Assembly (NCBI RefSeq): GCF_007830315.1 | Contig: NZ_VLKJ01000001.1 | Span: forward strand, 186,001 to 250,000 | Length of the DNA: 64,000 nucleotides | From: Novosphingobium taihuense | GTDB lineage: Bacteria > Pseudomonadota > Alphaproteobacteria > Sphingomonadales > Sphingomonadaceae | Direction of reading: 5' to 3' | Shown: positions 51,558-59,438 of the stretch, one piece after another | How positions within the stretch are numbered: the first letter of the stretch is position 1 | Layout: each line of letters begins with the position of its first letter | Made by a program: the position numbers and the translations under genes | Notes under the pieces: generated by a model | Seen by the model: only the letters and a program-made list of their open reading frames with translations | Told to the model about the DNA's origin: nothing | The model's database searches: none

Positions 51558-52562
51558 ATGGCAAGAGCGTTGGACGTCTATCACGCCAGTCTTAAGGAAG
51601 CGCAAGCCGACCCGCGCGTGATCGCGGTGCAAGGCACATCGCCGTTCGAGCGGCTGGACTGGCTTGCCCTGCTGGCAGACCATTGTTTGGATACCGGCAA
51701 AGCCCGGATCGGCGTGGCCAGCGATGGCACCGCCACGACCGTCCTGCCATGGCTGGACGCCGGAAGTCACGTTGCTCCCCTTGCCAACTGGTACAACTTT
51801 TTCGTTTCTCCACTTGGGGATATGTCCGGTCTTTCAGAACTTGTACAAAGCCTTCCACTTGGTCGCGCCATGTTCGCGCCAATGCCTGAAGAGGAAGCGC
51901 AAGCCCTGGCAGCAGCCTTCCGCAAGGCCGGATGGATCACGATCAGCGAACCGTGCGATGCCAACCACATCCTGTGCGTCAACGGCCGCAGCTTTGCCGA
52001 ATACTGGGCCGACCGCCCCGGAGCCTTGCGCGAAACTGTCCGCCGCAAAAGCCGCAAGGGCGAAGTGCATCTGCGCCTCGTCACCGAATTTTCCCAAACG
52101 GACTGGGATGCTTACGAGGCGATCTACACGTTGAGCTGGAAGCCCGGCGAAGGCTCTCCCGCCTTCCTGAGGGCATGGGCGCAAATGGAAAGCGAGGCAG
52201 GTCGCCTCCGCCTTGGCCTTGCGGAGATCGATGGCCAACCCGTTGCCGCGCAGTTCTGGACCGTCGAAGGCGGCACGGCGTTCATTCACAAGCTCGCCCA
52301 CGACGAACGCTTCCGCAAGCAATCGCCCGGAACGCTGCTCAGCGCTGCCATGTTTGAGCATGTGATTGATCGCGATGGCGTTTCGCTGATCGACTTCGGA
52401 ACCGGCGACGATTCGTACAAGCGTGACTGGATGGAACAGGTGCGCATCCGCTGGCGCGTGCGTGCGTGGCGCAAGACCTCGGTCCGGCACTGGCCCTCGT
52501 TGCTGCGCGCTCTGCTGCGTCGCAGGCTGCACCCCCTTGTTTCCCCGAACCACGATGGTTAA
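51558..52562 (+). CDS. GNAT/FemAB-like acyltransferase in the XrtA locus
   Basis: This 334-residue protein has a BioF2/CelD-like GNAT_6 acetyltransferase domain in its C-terminal half, with GALRETVRRKSRKGEVHLRL, GQPVAAQFWTVEGGTAFIHK, AHDERFRKQSPGTLL and IDFGTGDDSYKRDWM, the usual landmarks of this fold. The N-terminal half is a related but more divergent GNAT module. It likely transfers an acyl or aminoacyl group, perhaps from the ACP encoded directly downstream, to an amine. The ATG at 51558 is only 17 bp from the divergent ligase start. The ACP gene overlaps its end. Confidence 0.82.
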   Translation: MARALDVYHASLKEAQADPRVIAVQGTSPFERLDWLALLADHCLDTGKARIGVASDGTATTVLPWLDAGSHVAPLANWYNFFVSPLGDMSGLSELVQSLPLGRAMFAPMPEEEAQALAAAFRKAGWITISEPCDANHILCVNGRSFAEYWADRPGALRETVRRKSRKGEVHLRLVTEFSQTDWDAYEAIYTLSWKPGEGSPAFLRAWAQMESEAGRLRLGLAEIDGQPVAAQFWTVEGGTAFIHKLAHDERFRKQSPGTLLSAAMFEHVIDRDGVSLIDFGTGDDSYKRDWMEQVRIRWRVRAWRKTSVRHWPSLLRALLRRRLHPLVSPNHDG

Positions 52563-52569
52563 GGGCGCG

Positions 52570-52857
52570 ATGAACGACACAATGGCAGCCGGAACACTGA
52601 TGAGCGACACCGACAGCACACTGCGCGCGATCCTTCAGGACGTTCTGGGCCTTTCGGCCGAGCGCGTGGCCGCCTTCGACGCTTCCACCGGCTTGTTCGG
52701 CGACCTGCCGGAGCTTGATTCGATGGCTGTCGCAGGCCTGCTGACCGAGATCGAGGACCGGCTCGACATCGTGATCGAGGACGACGAGGTCGATGGCGAA
52801 CTGCTCGAGAGCTACGGCAACCTCCTGTCGTTCCTGGAAGCAAAAGTAGCGGCGTGA
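52570..52857 (+). CDS. Stand-alone acyl carrier protein of the XrtA locus
   Basis: This acyl carrier protein of about 95 residues has the phosphopantetheine attachment site Ser in LPELDSMAVAGLLTEIEDRL and the helical, acidic character of ACPs (ending VDGELLESYGNLLSFLEAK). It is different from the housekeeping fatty-acid ACP, whose site reads DSLD. Several in-frame ATGs exist (52555, 52570, 52582, 52600); 52570 is chosen because AAGGG lies just upstream, right behind the transferase stop. Its stop overlaps the GTG of the next gene (GTGA at 52854-52857). It probably carries the acyl group activated by the ligase. Confidence 0.88.
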   Translation: MNDTMAAGTLMSDTDSTLRAILQDVLGLSAERVAAFDASTGLFGDLPELDSMAVAGLLTEIEDRLDIVIEDDEVDGELLESYGNLLSFLEAKVAA

Positions 52858-53516
52858 TCGCAACCTGGCCTTGCCCCGGCCCGCATGGCCAGAGCGAGGA
52901 ATACGCGCTTGCCCTCGATCGTGACCGCCCGCGGCGGCTGCTGATCGTCCCTGCCCTGTTCGACGAAGCCAACCGCATGCGGCGCATGCTGGTCGACATG
53001 ATGCGCCTGCTCGATCAGGCCGGCATCGACACATTCCTGCCGGACCTGCCCGGCTGCAACGAGAGCCTGCAGGATTTCACGGCACAGAGCCTCCACGGCT
53101 GGCGCAGCGCGATGCTGATCGCCGCACGGCACTTCCGTGCGAGCGAAGTGCTGGCGGTGCGCGGCGGTGCGCTGGTGTATCCGAATGCCATGCCCGGCTG
53201 GGTGCTGGAACCGGCCAAGGGCACTTCGATCCTGCGCCAGATGATCCGCGCCCGGGTCATCGCTGCGCGCGAGGCGGGCGAACATGAGGACAGCGCAGAC
53301 CTGCTTGAGCGAGGGCGGACCGAGGGGCTGGAACTGGCAGGCTGGCGCTGCGGGGCCTCGCTGATCGCTGGCCTTGAACATGCTATGCCAGAGATCGAAG
53401 GCCAGCGCCTGATCGCGCAGTCCGAACTTGGTGGTGGTGGCGGCCTGTGGCTCCGGGCAGAGCCTGCCGCCGCGCCTGCACAGTCGGCAGCGCTGGCGAG
53501 GATAATCGCCGGATGA
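52854..53516 (+). CDS. Hydrolase 2-like protein of the XrtA locus, nucleophile elbow degenerate
   Basis: This 220-residue protein has an alpha/beta hydrolase layout: strand RRLLIVPALFDEANRMR, then DTFLPDLPGCNES, then VLAVRGGALV where the nucleophile elbow GxSxG should be. The Ser is missing (Arg-Gly-Gly), and no clear catalytic His follows, so it may be a non-catalytic binding protein. Its position matches the exosortase A system-associated hydrolase 2. The start is a GTG at 52854 overlapping the ACP stop; its own stop overlaps the hydrolase 1 ATG (ATGA at 53513-53516). Confidence in the family is moderate. Confidence 0.78.
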   Translation: MIATWPCPGPHGQSEEYALALDRDRPRRLLIVPALFDEANRMRRMLVDMMRLLDQAGIDTFLPDLPGCNESLQDFTAQSLHGWRSAMLIAARHFRASEVLAVRGGALVYPNAMPGWVLEPAKGTSILRQMIRARVIAAREAGEHEDSADLLERGRTEGLELAGWRCGASLIAGLEHAMPEIEGQRLIAQSELGGGGGLWLRAEPAAAPAQSAALARIIAG

Positions 53517-54301
53517 CCCGCCAGCACCTCACCTTTGCCTGCGAGGGCGCGACGCTCCTCGGTACGCTCGACCGAGAGACTTCGAGCCATTCCGCGGGCC
53601 TGCTGATCGTCTCCGGCGGCAACGAATTGCGCGCGGGCTCATGGAGCGGACAGGCGCAATTGGCCGCAAGGCTGGCAGGCGAAGGCTTTCCGGTGTTCCG
53701 CTACGACCGGCGTGGGGTGGGCGACAGCAAGGGCGAGAATCTTTCGTTCCGGCACTCGGGGCCTGACATCGCAGCTGCTCTTGCGGCCTTTCGCGCGGCA
53801 ATGCCGCACCTCTCGCGCGTGGTCGCTTTCGGCAATTGCGATGCGGCAGCCGCGCTGATGCTCAATGCCCCGGCACTCGCGCTTGATGCGATGGTGCTGG
53901 CCAATCCCTGGACCATCGATGGCGAGGAAGCCCCCGAGGCCATGCCTGCCTCGGCGATCCGCAGCCGCTATCTGGCCAAACTCGCCAATCCACGCGAAGT
54001 CTGGCGTCTGCTCACTGGCGGGGTCAATCTTGCCAAGCTCGCCAAGGGCCTGCGCAGTGCCGCAGCGCCGACGGCTGCGCCACAGGGACTGGTTGACGAG
54101 ATGAAGGCGGCCCTTTCCGCGTTTACCGGCGAGACAGCAATCCTGCTGGCCAGCCGTGACCGGACGGCGCAGATGTTCAGCGAAGTCTGGGGCATCGCCG
54201 ACCAGCGCATCCAGCGCGTCGACAGCGCCTCGCACAGCTTCTCGGATGAAGCCGCGCGCGAATGGCTCCACGCGCGGCTGATCGAGATGCTTACGCGGTA
54301 A
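53513..54301 (+). CDS. Hydrolase 1 of the XrtA locus (alpha/beta hydrolase)
   Basis: This 262-residue alpha/beta hydrolase has the oxyanion-side strand GLLIVSGGNELRAGS, the FRYDRRGVGDSKGE motif and a nucleophile elbow reading AFGNCDAAAALML, in which Cys replaces the usual Ser (GxCxA). The catalytic His is likely in the terminal RVDSASHSFSDEAAREW. It matches the exosortase A system-associated hydrolase 1 group, of unknown substrate; a thioesterase releasing the product from the ACP is a reasonable guess. The ATG at 53513 overlaps the previous stop. Its last 11 bases overlap the convergent trxB stop region. Confidence 0.85.
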   Translation: MTRQHLTFACEGATLLGTLDRETSSHSAGLLIVSGGNELRAGSWSGQAQLAARLAGEGFPVFRYDRRGVGDSKGENLSFRHSGPDIAAALAAFRAAMPHLSRVVAFGNCDAAAALMLNAPALALDAMVLANPWTIDGEEAPEAMPASAIRSRYLAKLANPREVWRLLTGGVNLAKLAKGLRSAAAPTAAPQGLVDEMKAALSAFTGETAILLASRDRTAQMFSEVWGIADQRIQRVDSASHSFSDEAAREWLHARLIEMLTR

Positions 54302-55259
54302 CCGCCTGCGCGGCCTTGTAGTCCAGCTCCGCGAGGAACCGTTCGGAATCGAGCGCGGCCATGCAGCCGGTGCCGGCAGCCGTCACGGCCTGACGGTAGG
54401 TGTGGTCCATCACGTCGCCGCAGGCAAAGACGCCGGGAATGGCGGTCTTGGGCGTGCCGGGCTCGACGACGATGTAGCCGCTGTCATCAAGTTCCAGCTT
54501 GCCCTTGAACAGTTCGGTAGCCGGAGCATGGCCGATTGCGACAAATGCGCCGTCGGTCTCAACCACGCTTTCCGCGCCGGTCATGGTATCGACCACCTTT
54601 ACGCCGGTCAGGCCCTTGCCCGCTTCGCCGACGAAGCTGTCGACCTTCGCGTTCCACAGCACCTTGACGTTCGGATGCGCAAAAAGGCGGTCCTGCAGGA
54701 TCTTCTCGGCGCGCAAGCTGTCGCGGCGGTGGATCAGCGTGACGTCGGGCGAGTGGTTGGTAAGGTAAAGCGCTTCCTCGACCGCAGTGTTGCCGCCGCC
54801 GATCACGACGACCTTCTTGCCGCGATAGAAGAATCCATCGCAGGTGGCGCAGGCCGAAACGCCCTTGCCCGAAAACTCCTGCTCGCCCGGAACGCCAAGC
54901 CACTTCGCCTGTGCGCCCGTGGCGATGACCAGAACGTCACCCTCGTAGATGTCGCCGCTGTCGCCCACCGCACGGAAGGGGCTGCCATCGAGGCTGACGT
55001 CGAGGATCGTGTCCCACATCATCCGCGTGCCGACATGCTCGGCCTGTGCCTGCATCTCCTGCATCAGCCACGGGCCCTGGATCACGTCGCGGAAGCCGGG
55101 ATAGTTCTCGACATCAGTCGTGATTGTCAGCTGGCCACCGGGCTGGAGCCCCTGCACCACGATCGGCTGCATGCCTGCGCGCGCGCCATAGATCGCGGCG
55201 GAAAGCCCGGCCGGGCCGGAACCGATGATGAGCATGCGGGTCTTGTGCGTGGTCGCCAT
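54291..55259 (-). CDS. trxB: Thioredoxin reductase
   Basis: TrxB reduces thioredoxin with NADPH through FAD and a redox disulfide. The 322-residue product has the FAD-binding IIGSGPAGLSAAIYGARAG, the redox pair Cys137/Cys140 in SACATCDG, the NADPH-binding VVIGGGNTAVEEALYL and the C-terminal FACGDVMDHTYRQAVTAAGTGC. Length and motifs are those of the bacterial low-molecular-weight enzyme. It is convergent with the XrtA hydrolase 1 gene, with an 11-bp overlap of coding ends, and is divergent from the adenosine deaminase gene with about 200 bp between. Confidence 0.97.
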   Translation of the reverse strand: MATTHKTRMLIIGSGPAGLSAAIYGARAGMQPIVVQGLQPGGQLTITTDVENYPGFRDVIQGPWLMQEMQAQAEHVGTRMMWDTILDVSLDGSPFRAVGDSGDIYEGDVLVIATGAQAKWLGVPGEQEFSGKGVSACATCDGFFYRGKKVVVIGGGNTAVEEALYLTNHSPDVTLIHRRDSLRAEKILQDRLFAHPNVKVLWNAKVDSFVGEAGKGLTGVKVVDTMTGAESVVETDGAFVAIGHAPATELFKGKLELDDSGYIVVEPGTPKTAIPGVFACGDVMDHTYRQAVTAAGTGCMAALDSERFLAELDYKAAQAVTA

Positions 55260-55465
55260 GGAAAACTCCTCCAGTCGGTTGGCGAGATAAGCAGCGCGGG
55301 CGTCAAAAGCGAGTCCGCCAAAGGGGCTTTATCCGCAGCTATCGGACAGATTTTCTTGGGGGCAGCCATGCGCACATTTTGCCAACGCGGCGTTGCGCAA
55401 AAGGATTTTGACTTGAGAGCCTGCTCCGCCCGAGAAGTGCGTCGCGCATAACGGGGGCATCGCAA

Positions 55466-56578
55466 ATGCATCGCAGGGATTTCGTGAAGGGTTTAGCAGC
55501 GCTCGGCGGCTCGCTGGCGCTGGGCAGGCACGCTGGGGCGGTCGCACCGGTTACCGATCCGACGCTGGCAAAATTCATCCACGGCCTGCCCAAGAGCGAA
55601 TACCACGTCCATCTCGAAGGCACGCTTGAAGCCGAGATGAAGTTCGCGCTGGCAAAGCGCAACGGCATGAACCTGCCCTTCGCCGACGTGGCCGCGATGA
55701 AGGCGAGCTACCAGTACCATGACCTGCCGAGCTTTCTCGCGATCTACTACGACGGCATGAAAGTGCTGCAGAAGGAGCCGGATTTCTACGACCTCGCCTA
55801 TGCCTACCTCGCCAAGGCAGCATCGCAGAACGTGATCTATGCCGAGATGTTCTTCGATCCGCAGGAGCACCTCAAGCGTGGCGTGACCATGGCCGACGTG
55901 ATCGGCGGGATCACCCGCGCGCGGCGCGATGCAGAGAGCAAGCTCGGCATCCGATCGCAACTGATACTGTGCTTCGTGCGCGATCTTTCGGCGGAAAGCG
56001 CAATGGCCACACTCGATGCGGCGCTGCCGTTCAAGGCCGATCTGGTCGGCGTGGGGCTCGACAGCGACGAGGCGGGCAATCCGCCCGAGAAGTTCCGAGA
56101 GCACTTTGCCAAGGCGCGCGCCAACGGGCTCAAGGTCACCGCGCATTGTGACGTGGACCAGACCGACACGCTCAAGAACATCCGTACCGTGCTGACCGAC
56201 CTCAAGGTCGATCGCATCGATCACGGCGGCAACATCGTCCAGTCGACCGAACTGGTGGCGATTGCCAAGGAACGCGGTATCTATTTCACCGTCTGCCCGA
56301 CGTTCTCCGGCACGCTGCGCCGCACCGAGAAAATGCCGGTGGATGTCGTCCGCGCGATGCTCGACGCCGGGCTCAAGGTCACGATCTCGTCCGACGACCC
56401 TGCCTACATGGGCAGCGAATACATCGACGGCGTGCTGATCCGCGCCGTCGACCGCAGCCGCCTGAGCAAAGCGGAGCTGATCGCCATGACGCGCTACGGC
56501 TTTGAGGCAGCATGGCTGCCCGAAGCGGACAAGGCCGCGATGATCGCGCGGTTGGATGCTTACGTGAAATCAGCCTGA
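55466..56578 (+). CDS. Tat-exported adenosine deaminase
   Basis: This 370-residue metal-dependent deaminase converts adenosine to inosine. The zinc site is visible as His47 and His49 (YHVHLEGTLE), a His in TAHCDVDQT and the terminal SSDDPAYMGSEY Asp pair; DRIDHGGNI supplies the catalytic His. It starts with a twin-arginine signal, MHRRDFVKGLAALGGSLALG, so it should be folded in the cytoplasm and exported to the periplasm, unlike the cytoplasmic enzyme of E. coli. It may salvage extracellular adenosine or act on modified nucleosides. The tyrosine phosphatase gene is convergent, 4 bp away. Confidence 0.88.
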   Translation: MHRRDFVKGLAALGGSLALGRHAGAVAPVTDPTLAKFIHGLPKSEYHVHLEGTLEAEMKFALAKRNGMNLPFADVAAMKASYQYHDLPSFLAIYYDGMKVLQKEPDFYDLAYAYLAKAASQNVIYAEMFFDPQEHLKRGVTMADVIGGITRARRDAESKLGIRSQLILCFVRDLSAESAMATLDAALPFKADLVGVGLDSDEAGNPPEKFREHFAKARANGLKVTAHCDVDQTDTLKNIRTVLTDLKVDRIDHGGNIVQSTELVAIAKERGIYFTVCPTFSGTLRRTEKMPVDVVRAMLDAGLKVTISSDDPAYMGSEYIDGVLIRAVDRSRLSKAELIAMTRYGFEAAWLPEADKAAMIARLDAYVKSA

Positions 56579-56582
56579 GCGC

Positions 56583-57380
56583 TCAACCCTCGACGAGGTT
56601 GCGCTCCATCGCCGCCAGCACGTCAGGCGTCACGCCCAGAACATCGCGCGCATAGGCCGAGATGCTGCCGTGCCGCTCGGCAATCGTGGCAAACGAACGG
56701 TCAAGGAACGGCGCCTCGACGCCCATCAGCACGCGCACGGCCGCATCGTCCATCGACCGGCCAAAACCTTCGCGCACATGCCGCGCGCCAGCCTCGATGC
56801 GGGCTTCGGCGTTGCCAGCGGTGTTGGTGAGGAGATAGTCGGCGACGATGTCATCGTGGTGCACGCCGAGCAGGCTGTGGACCAGCGCGGCGGCAAGCCC
56901 GGTGCGGTCTTTTCCGGCCAGGCAATGCAGCAGACTCGGGCTTTCCCGCTCGGCTAACGCCGTCATGTAAAGTCGATATGTGCCGACCAGAACGGGACGG
57001 AACGGCAGAGTCTCGTAAAGGCGGAGCATGGCGTTGCGCGCATCGTCGGCTGTGCGGACCTGCGCCGCCATTTCCTCATGGACTGCGCGGCCTTCGGCAC
57101 TGGCAGTCTCGCCGGGATGGAAGAGCACGTTGCCCGACCAGTCCCGATGGCGAAGGCAGGGGTTGCCGCGCCGCTCGCTATCGCCGCGCAAGTCGATCAC
57201 TGTGGCAATGCCCAGACCATGGACCACGTCGAGATCTTCGGGCGTCGCGTCGCTATGCTGACCAGAACGCCAGAGCACGCCATTCCGCAGTCGCCCTGCA
57301 CGCGCCGCATAGCCGCCGTAATCGCGAAAGTTATGGATCCCAGCCAGCGTGATCACGCGTGCTTCAGTGGAGGTAGCCAT
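56583..57380 (-). CDS. Tyrosine-protein phosphatase (SIW14/IphP-like)
   Basis: This 265-residue protein belongs to the Tyr/Ser dual-specificity phosphatase family with a lipid or protein substrate (IphP-like). The catalytic P-loop is LLHCLAGKDRTG, with nucleophile Cys153 and Arg159. The N-terminal NFRDYGGYAARAGRLRNGVLWRSGQ segment is the hallmark of the group, and DLRGDSER supplies a conserved acid loop. The ATG at 57380 (MATSTEARV) has a AAGGA site eight bases before it; a frame to 57410 exists. It stands alone and is convergent with the adenosine deaminase gene. The substrate is not known. Confidence 0.9.
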   Translation of the reverse strand: MATSTEARVITLAGIHNFRDYGGYAARAGRLRNGVLWRSGQHSDATPEDLDVVHGLGIATVIDLRGDSERRGNPCLRHRDWSGNVLFHPGETASAEGRAVHEEMAAQVRTADDARNAMLRLYETLPFRPVLVGTYRLYMTALAERESPSLLHCLAGKDRTGLAAALVHSLLGVHHDDIVADYLLTNTAGNAEARIEAGARHVREGFGRSMDDAAVRVLMGVEAPFLDRSFATIAERHGSISAYARDVLGVTPDVLAAMERNLVEG

Positions 57381-57438
57381 TGAATCGTCCTTGCCGCCCG
57401 CCGCCGCCATGCGCGGTCATCCGATCAGGCGCAAGCCT

Positions 57439-57828
57439 TCACTGATGGCGCACGGTCAGGGGTTCAAGAGCGCGAGCTACCACGACAGAGGCAGGTGTCG
57501 GCTTGGGTACGAGAGTCCCGCCAAGGCTGCGTACTGCCTCGTCCATCCGGTCCAGATCGCCTGTATGCAGCACATAGGGCACGCCCAAGGCTGCCAGCGC
57601 TCGCGCCACCTGTTCGCACGTCTGTCCCTGCCCCAGCGAAACGTCGAGGATAGCGGCAGAAATGGCGTTGTTTTGCACAATGGAAAGCGCCTCCACCAAA
57701 TCCAGCGCGGTGAGCGGCTTGCAACCGGCATCCTCCACAGCAAACTCGAGATCGAGCAGGATCAGGGGTTCGTCGTCCAGCACCAAAACGCGTCGGGGCT
57801 CGTTCGATGAGGGATGCATGCCGCTCAT
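57439..57828 (-). CDS. Single-domain response regulator
   Basis: This 129-residue receiver domain has no output domain. It keeps the acidic pocket DDE at 18-20, the phosphoacceptor Asp62 (AAILDVSLG), Thr89 (VLHTGD) and Lys109 (VPKPTP). Its ATG overlaps the stop of the upstream LOV histidine kinase gene (ATGA at 57825-57828), so it is surely its partner, receiving phosphate from or tuning that kinase. Such single-domain regulators often feed phosphate into the general stress response (PhyR) or act as phosphate sinks; which is true here cannot be told from the window. Confidence 0.92.
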   Translation of the reverse strand: MSGMHPSSNEPRRVLVLDDEPLILLDLEFAVEDAGCKPLTALDLVEALSIVQNNAISAAILDVSLGQGQTCEQVARALAALGVPYVLHTGDLDRMDEAVRSLGGTLVPKPTPASVVVARALEPLTVRHQ

Positions 57829-58931
57829 TCAGCGGCCTCCCGCAGTGGAATGTTGAGTTTCGCGCGGAGCCCTTCGCTGTGCCATTCCCTGACGATTCCT
57901 CCCCTTGCCATGTCGAGCATCCGATCCACGATCCCATCCGCACCGCTAAAGGCACTGTCACTGTCAGGGACGCCCGAACCGCGTCCGTGTTCCATCCAAT
58001 CGATGCGGATTGCCGGTCCATCGGCTGAACCGTTCTTGCGCCATGCTACGGTGACCCACCCCTTGTCGGTGCTCAGCGCGCCATTGCGGATGGCGTTGAC
58101 GGCAAGTTCGTGGAGAGACAGCCCAAGGACCGAGACAGCGCCGAAGTCGGAACGCAAGCCATTGCCTTCAAAGCGAAATCGCGTGCCATCCGGGTCATAT
58201 GGCGCCAGCACCGCGCGGATTGCCTGGCCCACCTCGACAGTGCCGCGTCTGGAATCGTCCAGCGTGGTCTCATAGGCCCGCCCCAGTGCCTGGATGCGAT
58301 CATTGATCTCGCGCGCTTCGGCTTCGACCCCGCGCACGCGCCCTGTAAAATTCACGATGCCGCCGATAACCGCGAACATGTTCTTCATGCGGTGCGACAG
58401 CTCTCGCGCCAGTTCGCGGGCATGAAGCTCTTCGGCCCGAGCTGCCCGGACATCGGAGACGTCCCACTGGCTTCCGAAGAAATAAACCAGCTTGCCTTCC
58501 GCATCGTAGACTGGCCCAAGATGCAGAGCGTTCCAGAACGCCGAACCATCCTTTCGGTAATTCAACAGCTCGACGACGGTCACTTCCTCGTTCGCAAGGG
58601 CATTACGGATACGAACCAAAGCAGAGCGATCGCTGTGCGGCCCTTGCAGAAAGCGGCAATTGCGCCCGACGATCTCGTGCTCTTCATATCCGGTCAGGTG
58701 GCGGAAAGCGCGGTTTGCGAAAACGATCGGCATGTCTGGCTCATGAGGATCGCAAAGACAGATCGCCATGCGCGTCTGTGCCATGGCTTGCTCGAAAAGC
58801 ACGCCGGATGCTCCGGAAAACGTGTCTTCGGGATGTTGCGCACGGAAGCGCGCAACCGAGGAATCAAACGCGGTGTGGGCCTGATCGGTCCGGTCAGGTA
58901 CGGGGGAATCGTTGAAACTGTTGTGGTTCAT
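57825..58931 (-). CDS. Blue-light LOV histidine kinase of the HWE type
   Basis: This 368-residue soluble sensor kinase has a LOV photoreceptor domain with the flavin-binding GRNCRFLQG motif, in which Cys92 forms the light-driven adduct, plus the FMN contacts in NYRKDGSAFWN and the Gln of YFFGSQWDVSD. The kinase part is of the HWE class: phosphoacceptor His180 in SHRMKNMFAVIGG, the HELAVNAIRNGALS N-box and a WME motif. Similar LOV-HWE kinases are known from Erythrobacter. The ATG at 58931 (MNHNSFND) is preferred over an upstream GTG. It is co-transcribed with a single-domain response regulator. Confidence 0.94.
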   Translation of the reverse strand: MNHNSFNDSPVPDRTDQAHTAFDSSVARFRAQHPEDTFSGASGVLFEQAMAQTRMAICLCDPHEPDMPIVFANRAFRHLTGYEEHEIVGRNCRFLQGPHSDRSALVRIRNALANEEVTVVELLNYRKDGSAFWNALHLGPVYDAEGKLVYFFGSQWDVSDVRAARAEELHARELARELSHRMKNMFAVIGGIVNFTGRVRGVEAEAREINDRIQALGRAYETTLDDSRRGTVEVGQAIRAVLAPYDPDGTRFRFEGNGLRSDFGAVSVLGLSLHELAVNAIRNGALSTDKGWVTVAWRKNGSADGPAIRIDWMEHGRGSGVPDSDSAFSGADGIVDRMLDMARGGIVREWHSEGLRAKLNIPLREAAE

Positions 58932-59003
58932 ATCAGTGGCACCTGCCACCGAAATGCAGTCGCTACGGCTTGGTTCCCTTTTAAAGCATGAAAAACAGCA
59001 ACA

Positions 59004-59438
59004 TCATCTGCGCTCCAATGGAATCACCGCCAGCGTCAGTCTGGAAATGCACACCAGCTTGTCCGCTTCGTCATGGATGCGGATCGACCAGACGTGGGTG
59101 CTGCGGCCCAGGGCCTCGGGCCGCGCGGTTGCAAGAACCCAGCCCTCGCGGACCGGGCGCAGGTGGTTCGCGTTGATCTCCATGCCGACGCAGACGAACC
59201 TTTCAGGATCAATCACCATCGCGCCCGCCATCGATCCGATCGTCTCGGCGAGTGCTACCGATGCACCTCCGTGCAGACGACCGAAAGGCTGGTGCGTGCG
59301 ATGATCCACCGGCATCCGCGCACTGATCCAGTCCTCCCCGCAATCGACGAATTCGATGCCGAGGTGCGCGGGCATCGAGGAACTCCCGAGCCGCGTCAGG
59401 CGCTCAAGCGAAGGCATCTCCCCGTTCCACCAGATCAC
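59004..59438 (-). CDS. PaaI-type hotdog thioesterase
   Basis: This 144-residue hotdog-fold protein has the PaaI/YdiI thioesterase core FGRLHGGASVALAETIGSMA, in which HGG and the Glu of ALAETIG are the active-site landmarks, followed by VCVGMEINANHLRPV. It probably hydrolyses aromatic or other acyl-CoA. The start is a GTG at 59438 overlapping the TGA of the amidohydrolase gene (GTGA at 59435-59438), so the two are co-translated; a longer frame to 59474 lies inside that gene. It is a different protein from the thioesterase beside sdhB. Confidence 0.86.
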   Translation of the reverse strand: MIWWNGEMPSLERLTRLGSSSMPAHLGIEFVDCGEDWISARMPVDHRTHQPFGRLHGGASVALAETIGSMAGAMVIDPERFVCVGMEINANHLRPVREGWVLATARPEALGRSTHVWSIRIHDEADKLVCISRLTLAVIPLERR

